A stretch of 64,000 nt of DNA from Planctomycetota bacterium. Lineage in GTDB: Bacteria; Planctomycetota; UBA8742; UBA2392. Location of the stretch: the NCBI GenBank assembly GCA_016722065.1, contig JADKGX010000005.1:1-64000 (forward strand), read 5' to 3'. The translations under genes and the position numbers were made by a program. Of the stretch, positions 34,201 through 42,543 are shown piece by piece; within the stretch, counting starts at the first letter, position 1; every line of letters starts with the position of its first letter. The notes below the pieces were generated by a model. The model had not been told where the DNA came from. It searched no databases and worked only from the letters and a program-made list of their open reading frames with translations.

Positions 34201-34240
34201 GCGCCAGCGGCGACTTCAAGGCACATGAGTTGGGTTAGGG

Positions 34241-34984
34241 TTAGCGCCCGAACTTCAGGCGTTCTGCCAGGATTTCGGGCAGGCCGGCATCCAGAATCTT
34301 GCGGCCGGTGGTTTCGACGTCGTACTCCATGCGCGTGATCTTGACGACTTCTTTCTCGCTGTCGTAGATCGCAAAGCACGACTTCGGGTTTTCATCGCGT
34401 GGCTGGCCGACACTGCCCACATTGACCAGCGCTTTTTCGAAGCCCTTGAGGTTGATCTCATAGGACATTGAGTAACTCACCATCGGCCCGCTGAAGAAGG
34501 TAACGGGCACGTGGGAGTGGCCCAGGAAGCAAACCCGCGTGCGCAGCTTTTCCAGCGACAAACGCGCGTCCTGGCTGGTCTGGATGTAATCAAACAGGTC
34601 CGGGAAATTCAGGCTTCCGTGCACCAGCGTGATGTCTTCATTGACCTCATTGACCAAGGGCAGTTCGCGCAGGAACTGCATGTTTTCCTCTTTGAGGTTA
34701 TCGCGCGTCCAATAGACGGCCTGCTTGGCGTAGGTGTTGAAGAACTCGATGCTGAGTTTGCCGCACACTGCCCAGTCGTGATTGCCCGCCACCACAGGGC
34801 AGCCCATCTGGCGCACAATGTCGCAGCATTCGTCCGGGTTGGCGCCGTAGCCCACAATGTCGCCAAGGCACAGGTAACGCTCAACGCCCTGCTTTTTGCA
34901 GTGATCGAGGATCGTTGTTAACGCCTCGAGGTTGCCGTGGATGTCTCCAAAAATTGCGTAAAGCAAGACACACTCCCGGGGCAT
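34241..34984 (-). CDS. Metallophosphoesterase (calcineurin-like)
   Basis: A 247-residue cytoplasmic phosphoesterase with the full dimetal set: 'GDIHGN' (13-18), 'GDIVGYG' (41-47), 'GNHD' (67-70), 'LVHGS', and 'GHSH' near 153. It resembles the YfcE/Ap4A-hydrolase-like group acting on small phosphodiesters; the substrate is not evident. The true start may be slightly downstream (TTG after a GGGAG site), since the family normally begins about six residues before the first motif. It is the last gene of the minus-strand asnS run, 97 bp after the membrane protein gene. Confidence 0.88.
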   Translation of the reverse strand: MPRECVLLYAIFGDIHGNLEALTTILDHCKKQGVERYLCLGDIVGYGANPDECCDIVRQMGCPVVAGNHDWAVCGKLSIEFFNTYAKQAVYWTRDNLKEENMQFLRELPLVNEVNEDITLVHGSLNFPDLFDYIQTSQDARLSLEKLRTRVCFLGHSHVPVTFFSGPMVSYSMSYEINLKGFEKALVNVGSVGQPRDENPKSCFAIYDSEKEVVKITRMEYDVETTGRKILDAGLPEILAERLKFGR

Positions 34985-35081
34985 TCCAGGCGTTGTAAGA
35001 ATAAAGGTAATTCTGAATCACGACCCCAACGGTCCACTTTACTGTAACCACCCTTGGGCGGCGCGGCAAGGCGGACGCAAG

Positions 35082-35840
35082 CTAGGTAGCCACCTTGGCA
35101 CGAAGTAACCCACTGTCCAGCGCGAGACCTACCGCACACCAGGCAAACCCGTGTACTACCAATAGTGGGTCCCAGGCAATGTCGCGCCCGCCCCAAAGGC
35201 CGGCCGTAAGGTCGTGACGGGTCAAATCAGGCAGGATTCTGGCCCAGGGCTCGCCCAAGGCCGCAGAGGCAAAACCGAGGGCATAAAGCCCCAGCAAGCC
35301 TGCAGCCACGGCAACAGGCTTGCGCGTTCGGGCCAACAGTTGGGCAAAAGCCAGCAGGATTGCGCCCGTGACGAACTGTCCAAACACCGGTACCAGCACG
35401 GCGTGGCCTTCATCCAGTGCGCTGGTCGCGCCCCGGTAACTGAAAATGCGAGGCTCGGAAAGCGAAAGCCACCACAGGGCGGCGTAGATTGCCACGGTCC
35501 AGGTCAGCATCAGCAGCGCCATACAGCCAAGCCGCCCCAACCAGGACCCGACCGAAACCAGCCCCGGGCCGACTGGGCGGGTCAGCAGTTGCGTTTCGGC
35601 GCCTTGCGTGGGTTCGTCGTCGCGGGGCAGATTGAACAGCAGCGCCGCCACCGCACCCAGCAAGCCAACGGTGTACACGCCCATTTCTTTCAACTGGACA
35701 ACTTCATAGCCCAGGCCAAAGGCGCTGAAGTAGCGCAGGCTTAGAATCGCCAGCACCCCGCAGGCGACCAGCACCAGCGTTGACGCGCGGCGAAGCTGAT
35801 CCAGAAAGCTGGCGGCGGCAAGGGCAAGCAGGGCGTGCAT
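35082..35840 (-). CDS. ABC-2-type integral membrane protein
   Basis: A 252-residue protein with about six hydrophobic segments (for example about 23-38, 52-68, 102-122, 150-168, 174-194 and 228-242). 'FLDQLRRASTLVLVACGVLAIL' at the N-terminus and the even spacing of helices recall ABC-2 permeases, but no ATPase gene is adjacent, so transport is unproven. It follows the NUDIX gene after only 11 bp and is probably co-transcribed. Confidence 0.7.
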   Translation of the reverse strand: MHALLALAAASFLDQLRRASTLVLVACGVLAILSLRYFSAFGLGYEVVQLKEMGVYTVGLLGAVAALLFNLPRDDEPTQGAETQLLTRPVGPGLVSVGSWLGRLGCMALLMLTWTVAIYAALWWLSLSEPRIFSYRGATSALDEGHAVLVPVFGQFVTGAILLAFAQLLARTRKPVAVAAGLLGLYALGFASAALGEPWARILPDLTRHDLTAGLWGGRDIAWDPLLVVHGFAWCAVGLALDSGLLRAKVAT

Positions 35841-35851
35841 GGCACCAGTGT

Positions 35852-36313
35852 CTAGTGGCGCCCCGCCGCTGCCAAGTGGGCAACCACCAGCGGGTACACT
35901 TCCCGCAGGAAGTATCGCGTGTCGCTGAACATCAGGGGCAGGTCAGCGGCCGCGGCGGGCTTCAACCATTGCCAGGCTCCGACTTCTTCAGGCTGGGGCG
36001 TAACTTGCCGGCTGCCTTGCAGCGCGCACAGCCACCAATGCAGCACAAAATGCGCGCGGCGGGTCATGCTTTCAAACACCTGGGCAATCGGTTGAACGCG
36101 CAAGCCAGCCTCTTCTGCGGCCTCGCGGATGCAGGCGTCGTGCTGGGATTCCCCAGCTTCCATTGACCCGGTAATGGCGGACCAGTACCCGGGATAGGAA
36201 TCGGTTTTCGCGCGTTCAATCAAAAGCAATTCTTCGCCATCGCGAACCAGCACGACGACGGCGTGACGAACGTTCTGCAGCGATGCCAGTGGTTGGGTCA
36301 TTGGCGTTGCCAA
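35852..36313 (-). CDS. NUDIX hydrolase
   Basis: A 153-residue protein with a complete NUDIX box: Gly49, Glu55, then 'REAAEEAGL' (63-71). NUDIX enzymes cleave nucleoside diphosphates linked to another moiety; 'SYPGYWSAITGSMEAGES' around the box is of the general MutT/NTP-pyrophosphatase or dihydroneopterin-triphosphate type. ATG 36313 or 36301 could be the start. It lies 44 bp after gatB and 11 bp before the membrane protein. Substrate not assignable. Confidence 0.9.
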   Translation of the reverse strand: MATPMTQPLASLQNVRHAVVVLVRDGEELLLIERAKTDSYPGYWSAITGSMEAGESQHDACIREAAEEAGLRVQPIAQVFESMTRRAHFVLHWWLCALQGSRQVTPQPEEVGAWQWLKPAAAADLPLMFSDTRYFLREVYPLVVAHLAAAGRH

Positions 36314-36357
36314 ACCTGCGAGCCTGCTTCCCGGGCCGATAGTTGCCCTGCCCGGCC

Positions 36358-37812
36358 CTAGGGTTGCTTGACTGCGGCCTCGATTTTGGGCCCAAGTTCC
36401 TTGGGGTTGGCCTTGCCACGCAGCTTGCGCATGGCCTGGCCGACCAGAAAGCCAAGCGCGGCCTGCTTGCCGGCACGCAGGTCCGCAACAGCGGCGTCCT
36501 TGAACTCCGCCAGTACATCGGCGATGGCGCGGTCGACCTCGCCGTGGTCTTGTTCAATCAGTTTGTTCAGGCGCCTGGCAACCACGGCGGCAGGCTCGCC
36601 GCTGCTGGCCATGTCGCGAAAGACTTCTTTGGCCGTGATGTTGTTCAACTTGCCGGCATCCAGCAGTTGCACCAGTTCCACCAGCGCCTCTGGCGTCAAT
36701 CTCAGGTCAGGAAGGGCGGCGTTGCGGTCGTTGAGTTCACGGCCCAGTTCGGTCACCACCCAGGGCGCGATCTTGCGCGGGTTGTCCAGCAGGCCGATGC
36801 AGGCTTCAAAGAAATCCGCCAGGGCGCGGTCGCCTACCAGATACTCGGCGTCTGCACGACCCAGCTTGAAATCGCCCAGGAAGCGCAACAGGCGTTTCTC
36901 GGGCAGTTCCGGCAACGATGCGCGCACGGTTTCAACCCACTGGCGCGGCACGTCAAAGAACCCGAGGTCAGGTTCCGGAAAGAAGCGGTAATCTGTGGCT
37001 TCCTCTTTGCTGCGCAGGGGGCGGGTTTCCAGCTTGTCTTCGTCCCACAGGCGCGTCTGCTGGGTCAGGCTGCCGCCGGATTGCAGCACTTCGGTATGGC
37101 GCTTGATCTCGAACTCCAGGGCACTGCGCACAGCCCGAAAGCTGTTAAGGTTCTTGATCTCGCTGCGTGTGCCGAACTTTGCCTGGCCGCGCGGGCGGAT
37201 GCTGACGTTTGCGTCGCAGCGCAGGCTGCCTTTTTCCATGCTCAAGTCGCTGACGCCCAGGTAACTCAGGTTGCGCTTTAGAGTGGTCAGGTAGATGTAG
37301 GCTTCTTCTGGGCTGCGCAGGTCCGGCCCGCCCACGATTTCCACCAGCGGAGTGCCGGCGCGGTTCAGGTCGACGAGCGTGCTGGCACCCATGTGAATGC
37401 TCTTGCCGGCGTCTTCTTCCAGGTGCGCACGCGTGATGCGGCAGATTTTGGGCTGGCCGCTGTCGCTGACCGGCAACTGCAACTCGCCGTCAAAACACAG
37501 CGGCTCGTCGTACTGGCTGATCTGAAAGCCCTTGGGCAGGTCAGGATAGAAGTAATTCTTGCGATCGAACTTCACGCGGTGCGCAATCTGGCAATTCAAC
37601 GCAAGCCCGATCCGGATGCCGTATTCGATCGCCTGCTTGTTCACCATGGGCAACGCGCCGGGCAGGCCAAGGCATACCGGGCAAGTCAAGCTGTTGGCGG
37701 GCTCACCAAAGCGCACTGCGCAGCCGCAGAACATTTTGGATGCGGTCTTGAGCTGCACGTGCACTTCCAGCCCGATCACAGGTTCGAAGTCAATTTTCGT
37801 GGCGCTTGGCAT
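36358..37812 (-). CDS. gatB: Aspartyl/glutamyl-tRNA amidotransferase subunit B (GatB)
   Basis: A 484-residue subunit that binds Glu-tRNA(Gln) or Asp-tRNA(Asn) and catalyses kinase and transamidation steps with GatA and GatC. Signatures are 'VIGLEVHVQL' (about 11-20), 'LTCPVCLGLPGALP', 'DRKNYFYPDLPKGFQISQ' and 'FRYFPEPDL'-type sequence. The C-terminal helical YqeY-like domain ends 'VGQAMRKLRGKANPKELG'. Length is normal. gatA and gatC are not adjacent. It lies downstream of asnS and a HAD-like gene, so AsnRS makes Asn-tRNA directly and GatCAB is probably needed for Gln-tRNA. Confidence 0.97.
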   Translation of the reverse strand: MPSATKIDFEPVIGLEVHVQLKTASKMFCGCAVRFGEPANSLTCPVCLGLPGALPMVNKQAIEYGIRIGLALNCQIAHRVKFDRKNYFYPDLPKGFQISQYDEPLCFDGELQLPVSDSGQPKICRITRAHLEEDAGKSIHMGASTLVDLNRAGTPLVEIVGGPDLRSPEEAYIYLTTLKRNLSYLGVSDLSMEKGSLRCDANVSIRPRGQAKFGTRSEIKNLNSFRAVRSALEFEIKRHTEVLQSGGSLTQQTRLWDEDKLETRPLRSKEEATDYRFFPEPDLGFFDVPRQWVETVRASLPELPEKRLLRFLGDFKLGRADAEYLVGDRALADFFEACIGLLDNPRKIAPWVVTELGRELNDRNAALPDLRLTPEALVELVQLLDAGKLNNITAKEVFRDMASSGEPAAVVARRLNKLIEQDHGEVDRAIADVLAEFKDAAVADLRAGKQAALGFLVGQAMRKLRGKANPKELGPKIEAAVKQP

Positions 37813-37867
37813 GCGGGCGATTGTGAAAGCTGCAACAGGGCTTGACCAGCACCAGCAAGGGCCGCCG

Positions 37868-38545
37868 CTATTGAATCGTGGGCAGCAGCGTCAGCAGTGC
37901 CTTGATGTCCGCCGCTTCGTAATCAGGTACGTCGCGCATGTCGCGGGGCAGTTGTTCGTGGCCGTGACGACCCAGCTTGAGGTGAATGGCGGTCATGCGC
38001 ATGGTCTTGGCCGGGCGAATGTTGTTGTCCAGGCGCGTGCCCAGCAGCAGGCAGTCCCGCGGCGTTACTGCCAGGTTGCCAATCAGGAACTCCAGCACGC
38101 GCGGGTCGGGCAGATCAATCTTCATCGCAGGCGGCGGCCCCTTCACGTTCACTTTGTCCCAGGTCCCGTTCTTCTGCAGTGCCTTGACGATGTCCTCATG
38201 CGGCGTGCTGGTCAGCGCGATCTTCCAGCCGGCCTGGTGGCAGACATCCAGTATGGCTGCCGCTTCCGGCCGCAGCTTGGGCGCCTGCACGGGGATACGG
38301 CGGAACTGCCCGCTGACTTTCAGGGCCAGCGAAAAGTCCCGGTTCACCAGCCGGAAAATCACGGCATCCAGAAAGTTAGGCGCAAAGGTCTGCACGCCGG
38401 CTTGCTCAGCCTGCGTGACTGCCGTTTCGGGCACGCGCACGCCGGCCTGGGCAACAAGCTGGCGAATCGTACCAATCGCTTCGCGCTCAATGGCGGCTTC
38501 GTCGGTCAGGACTTCATGCGGGTCGATAATGATCGCGCGTGGCAA
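37868..38545 (-). CDS. HAD-like protein with a degenerate nucleophile motif
   Basis: A 225-residue protein starting with TTG after a strong AAGGAG site. Its plan is that of a HAD phosphatase: motif I 'IIIDPHEVLTD', a helical cap, motif II 'IALTSTP', a motif III lysine near 'AMKIDLPDPR', and motif IV-like 'CLLLGTRLDNNIRPAKTM'. The second Asp of motif I (general acid) is His10, so normal phosphatase chemistry is doubtful. It sits between asnS and gatB with 55 bp on each side, suggesting co-expression with translation genes. Whether it is a phosphatase, a phosphate-binding protein or a decayed enzyme is open. Confidence 0.72.
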   Translation of the reverse strand: MPRAIIIDPHEVLTDEAAIEREAIGTIRQLVAQAGVRVPETAVTQAEQAGVQTFAPNFLDAVIFRLVNRDFSLALKVSGQFRRIPVQAPKLRPEAAAILDVCHQAGWKIALTSTPHEDIVKALQKNGTWDKVNVKGPPPAMKIDLPDPRVLEFLIGNLAVTPRDCLLLGTRLDNNIRPAKTMRMTAIHLKLGRHGHEQLPRDMRDVPDYEAADIKALLTLLPTIQ

Positions 38546-38600
38546 AGGTCTCCTTGGCGTTCTTCCGTGCGATGCAAAAGCGTTGCAGCCCTGGCTGTGG

Positions 38601-39953
38601 CTACGGGTTCAGGCGATAGATCGTGCGCGGAAACGGAATGGTTTCACGCACGTGCTGGGCGCCGGTGATCCATTGCACGCAGCGCTCCACGCCCATGCCG
38701 AATCCGCCGTGCGGCACACTGCCATAACGCCGCAAATCGACAAACCAGTTGATGCTTTCCATGGGCACTTTGTGGTGCTCAATCTGCGCCAGCAATTCGT
38801 CCAGCGAATCTTCGCGCTGGCTGCCGCCAATGATCTCACCCACGCCTTCAGGGGCGATCACGTCCACGCACAGGGCGCGCTTGTCGTTGGCGGGGTCCTT
38901 CTTCATATAGAAGGCTTTCACATGGCGCGGGTACCGGTGCACCATGACGCACTGCTGAAAGTGCATGCCAATGGCCGTTTCGTCGGCTGCACCCAGGTCG
39001 TCACCCAGGCCGCCCTTGAGAATGTCCTTGGAGAGCTTCTGAAGTTCTGCATCGGGGCTGGCGGCGTATTCGGCCTTCAGTTTCTGCAGCAACTGCTGGA
39101 TGTCGTCATAGCTGACCCGCGGAAAGGGCTTGCTGATTTGTTCCAGCGTTGCGGTGTTGCGTTCCAATACCTTGAGTTCTTCCTTGCAGCGTTCCAGGGC
39201 GCGCGAAATGACGTAACGCATCTGCTCTTCGGCCAGGTCCATCACGCCGTCGAGTTCCAGAAACGCTACCTCGGGCTCGACCATCCAGAACTCTGTCAGG
39301 TGGCGGCGGGTCTTGGACTTTTCGGCCCGAAATGTCGGCCCGAACACCACGACCTTACCAAAGGCCAGCGCCCCGGCCTCGCCGTACAACTGGCCAGACT
39401 GCGAAAGATAGGCCGTGGATTCAAAGTAGGGCACTTCAAACAGGGTGCTGGTGCCTTCGCAACTGGCAGGCGTGAACATGGGCGCATCAAACAACACAAA
39501 GCCCTTGTTGTAGTAGAAGTCGCGAATTGCCTGCACGACCTCACTGCGCACGCGCAAAATCGCATGCGGAATGCGCGACCGCACCCACAGGTGGCGCTGG
39601 TCCAGCAGCTTGTCAATGTTCGGCACGTCTTCGGTGATCTGGATCGGATAGTCCTTCGATTCGCCGATCACGGTCAGGTCTGTGACGTGAATTTCTACGC
39701 CCAGGCTGGATCGCTTGTCTTCGCTGGCTTTGCCATGAATGACCAGGCTGGTTTCAATGCCAATGCGCTTGGCGGTTTCGAACACGGCTTCGGGTACGTC
39801 CGCCTTGCTGACCACACACTGCACAATGCCGCTGCCATCGCGGAACTGCAGGAACAGCAGCTTGCCGCTGCCCCGGCGGTTGTACAGCCAGCCCTTGAGT
39901 ACTACGGGTTGACCGACGTGTTGTTTGAGATCGCAAACCTGTACACTGCCCAT
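38601..39953 (-). CDS. asnS: Asparaginyl-tRNA synthetase (AsnRS)
   Basis: A 450-residue class IIb synthetase. The N-terminal OB fold ('VVLKGWLYNRRGSGKLLFLQ') binds the anticodon. The catalytic domain has motif 2 ('FRAEKSKTRRHLTEFWM') and motif 3 ('GFGMGVERCVQWITG'). 'QLYGEAGALAFGKVVVFGPTFRAE' fits AsnRS and not AspRS. The ATG at 39953 follows a GAGGA site and aligns with the family start. First gene of a probable six-gene minus-strand operon running to 34241. Confidence 0.96.
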   Translation of the reverse strand: MGSVQVCDLKQHVGQPVVLKGWLYNRRGSGKLLFLQFRDGSGIVQCVVSKADVPEAVFETAKRIGIETSLVIHGKASEDKRSSLGVEIHVTDLTVIGESKDYPIQITEDVPNIDKLLDQRHLWVRSRIPHAILRVRSEVVQAIRDFYYNKGFVLFDAPMFTPASCEGTSTLFEVPYFESTAYLSQSGQLYGEAGALAFGKVVVFGPTFRAEKSKTRRHLTEFWMVEPEVAFLELDGVMDLAEEQMRYVISRALERCKEELKVLERNTATLEQISKPFPRVSYDDIQQLLQKLKAEYAASPDAELQKLSKDILKGGLGDDLGAADETAIGMHFQQCVMVHRYPRHVKAFYMKKDPANDKRALCVDVIAPEGVGEIIGGSQREDSLDELLAQIEHHKVPMESINWFVDLRRYGSVPHGGFGMGVERCVQWITGAQHVRETIPFPRTIYRLNP

Positions 39954-39978
39954 CGCATCGTCCTCGGAATGGCCGGGC

Positions 39979-40007
39979 ACTATGCGATGGGCGCGCCCAA
40001 GCGACAA
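39979..40007 (-). promoter_or_regulatory. Candidate promoter for the asnS operon
   Basis: On the minus strand: TTGTCG, 17-bp spacer, CATAGT, with a start near 39972, about 19 nt before asnS. It lies in the 64-bp gap to the divergent vWA gene at 40018. Confidence 0.4.
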
Positions 40008-40017
40008 GCGAAACAGC

Positions 40018-42543
40018 ATGGACTGGCAATCGTTGACACTTCAGGCGCCAAGCAGGTTTTGGCTGTTCCCGTTGCTGGCGCTGCTGTGCGCTATGGCGCT
40101 TTGGCTTGGATCGCGCCATTCCCTGCGGCTGCGTGTTGTTGCGCTGGCGCTTCGCGTGCTGGTGCTGTGCGCCTTGTGCCTTTTGCTGGCGTTGCCGGCG
40201 CGCTCCGAAACCCGTGTGAAGGCGTTTCAACCTTCGGGTACTTGGCGCCTGTTGCAGACAGCCGCGGAACCAGCGCCCGGCGTAACCGATTACCGTGAAT
40301 CCTTGCCAGACTTTGTGGCCAGGCTGCGCCATGCCCTGGCCCAAGGCACGCCGCCGACACGGTGTCAGGTTTCCGGCCAAGGGGTCCTTGCAGCCCAGGC
40401 GCGCGATGCGGTCGTAGCTCTTGGCCTGCCTTGCGATTTGCTGCCATCCCCTGCCGCGCAATCGGCCCAGACGCCAGCGCTGGTGCGGCTGCAGGCGCCA
40501 GCTGTGCTGCAACCCGGTGAGCCGTTGCTGGCACGCGTGCAGGCGGTGGGCAATGGAAAAGTCTCCTTGCTGCTCGATGGCGTGGAACTTGCCACCCAGC
40601 CAGTGCAGGGCGAACAGCAGGCCAAAGCCGGCCCGCAACAGCCCGGAAGGCATGTGCTGGAAGCCGTGTTGCGTGACAGCGCAGGCAAAGAGTTGCAGCG
40701 CATTGGGCAGGTGGTGCGCGTTGGTGAAAGACCGCGACTGCTGTTGCTGGGAATGAACGACGAACAAGCCGCCCAGGCCAGCCGCCTGGCCCCCGAGATG
40801 CAGGCCGAGCGCATCGATGTAGAAAATGTCGATGCAGCCCGCGTACAGGCTGTGCAACTGGTGATGGCGCCAATCGAAGCGCTGTATCGTTTGCAGCGCG
40901 CCCAGACCTTTGCCTTGAGTGCCTTTGTTGCGCGCGGTGGCGGCCTGTTTGTTACCGGCGATGGCGCCAAGTATGTAGTTCCGGAGGGTTTGCACGACGA
41001 CATTCGCGCCTTGTTGCCGGTAAAGTTACTGCCTGAACCCAAGCCCGAAAATCCTCCTGACCCGCCGATTGAAGACCGGCCAGTGATCAGCAACGTGGCC
41101 AAGGTGAGCGTTTGTTTCGTGCTGGACCGCAGCAACAGCATGGGGGCGCTGATACCGGGCAAGAGTTTCACGCGCTGGGATGTCGCCATCAAGGGCGTGT
41201 ATGAATCGATGGCGCCGTTGTCGCTGGATGCGCGGGCCTCGGTCATGACCTTTACCCTCAGCCAGACCTGGCAGGCCAAGCCTCAGGTCTTTCTGCCGCA
41301 TAATCGTGAGGAGATGTATCGCAAGCTGCAAAAGCTGACCAGCGATAACGAATACGACGAAGCCTTCTTCAACACGGACATTTACGCGGCAGTCAAGTCT
41401 GCCATCGAAGTAATGCAGACCGAAAAAAGCGCCGTCAAGCTGATCATCATGCTGACCGACGGCGCCGATCGCGCGGCGAACTCCGCAGCTGGTTTGCGCC
41501 ACAGCGACCTGCGTGACCTGGCTTCAACGCAGGACATCAACATCGTGGCGATCGGCATTGGCGACGCATTTGGCGGCAGCGACCCGGACGCCGCTGGCGC
41601 GCGCAAAGTGATTACCGAGTTGGCCACACGGCCCGAGTTTGCGTTCTTGCCGGCCTCGGCGGCAGACGCCGCTGTGGCGAACAAGATTTTCGTGAACTCT
41701 GTCGAGACCGCCTTTCGTGCCTTTGACGACAAGATGAAGAAGGAAGAAGACGAACACAAACGCCGGCTGCTGGAGCGCGATGACAAGCTGAAGCAGCCGC
41801 CCAAGGTGGAAAACCTGCCCGGCGAGTTTCCGTTGACCCTGACCAGCTTCGGCCAATCCCTGTTTGGCGCTGACGCGCTACCGACCCCCGCGCCAAAACT
41901 GGGCTGGTACAGCCGCAACATTTTGCGACCCGAAGCCGCGATGGCGCTGGGGCTTGCCACCAACGATGAAGTGCCCCCCGCGGCCCTGGCATTTTGTGCC
42001 TATGGTTTGGGGAGGGTGGGTTTCTGGGCTGCGGGCACGCGCCCCGAATCACTGGGCGAAGCCGCCGGCTGGGCGGATTTTCCGGCGCTGTACGCAGCCA
42101 GTCTGCGCTGGTTGACGCCGCGCGAGATACCGGACCTCAAGGTGCTGGCTGAAGCCACGCCCGAGGGTATCACGCTGTTGGATCCCAACCCGGACGCAAT
42201 TTATTTTGAGCGTGTCAGCGGGTTGGAAGACGTGGTATTCGGGCTGGAACTGAATGATGGCGTGCTGACGGGCGAAGGAGCTTTTGGCCAAGGTGCCCAC
42301 GAGATCTGGGAACGCCTGGGCGAATCCGAACGCCGCATCGGCGATGTATATGTTGCGCTTGCGCCACCGGGCGACTCACGATTTGAACCCGCGCCCAAGG
42401 CCCCGCCACGCGCGCCGGACCTGCAGGCCGCCGACCCGCGCCTGCAGCAATCGCACCGCACCGATACAGGCGTGGTACTTTTCCTGTCGCTGATGGTTCT
42501 TATGGTGCTGCCCCTGGAGAGATTCGTTCGGAGACGCGCTTGA
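40018..42543 (+). CDS. Large membrane protein with GATase-like fold and von Willebrand A domain
   Basis: An 841-residue protein. Two N-terminal membrane segments (about 14-31 and 37-56) are followed by a periplasmic region with a glutamine-amidotransferase-like beta/alpha fold ('FVARGGGLFVTGDGAKYV', about 300-320). A vWA domain (about 360-570) has MIDAS 'DRSNSM' and 'MLTDGADRAAN'. A charged coiled segment ('KMKKEEDEHKRRLLERDDKLK') follows, then another beta region and a C-terminal membrane helix ('VVLFLSLMVLMVLPLERF'). This architecture is known next to MoxR/Bat loci in planctomycetes and Bacteroidota-like genomes. The stop overlaps the TTG start of pdxA by 4 bp. The start at 40018 was chosen because it precedes the first membrane helix. 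Confidence 0.87.
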   Translation: MDWQSLTLQAPSRFWLFPLLALLCAMALWLGSRHSLRLRVVALALRVLVLCALCLLLALPARSETRVKAFQPSGTWRLLQTAAEPAPGVTDYRESLPDFVARLRHALAQGTPPTRCQVSGQGVLAAQARDAVVALGLPCDLLPSPAAQSAQTPALVRLQAPAVLQPGEPLLARVQAVGNGKVSLLLDGVELATQPVQGEQQAKAGPQQPGRHVLEAVLRDSAGKELQRIGQVVRVGERPRLLLLGMNDEQAAQASRLAPEMQAERIDVENVDAARVQAVQLVMAPIEALYRLQRAQTFALSAFVARGGGLFVTGDGAKYVVPEGLHDDIRALLPVKLLPEPKPENPPDPPIEDRPVISNVAKVSVCFVLDRSNSMGALIPGKSFTRWDVAIKGVYESMAPLSLDARASVMTFTLSQTWQAKPQVFLPHNREEMYRKLQKLTSDNEYDEAFFNTDIYAAVKSAIEVMQTEKSAVKLIIMLTDGADRAANSAAGLRHSDLRDLASTQDINIVAIGIGDAFGGSDPDAAGARKVITELATRPEFAFLPASAADAAVANKIFVNSVETAFRAFDDKMKKEEDEHKRRLLERDDKLKQPPKVENLPGEFPLTLTSFGQSLFGADALPTPAPKLGWYSRNILRPEAAMALGLATNDEVPPAALAFCAYGLGRVGFWAAGTRPESLGEAAGWADFPALYAASLRWLTPREIPDLKVLAEATPEGITLLDPNPDAIYFERVSGLEDVVFGLELNDGVLTGEGAFGQGAHEIWERLGESERRIGDVYVALAPPGDSRFEPAPKAPPRAPDLQAADPRLQQSHRTDTGVVLFLSLMVLMVLPLERFVRRRA

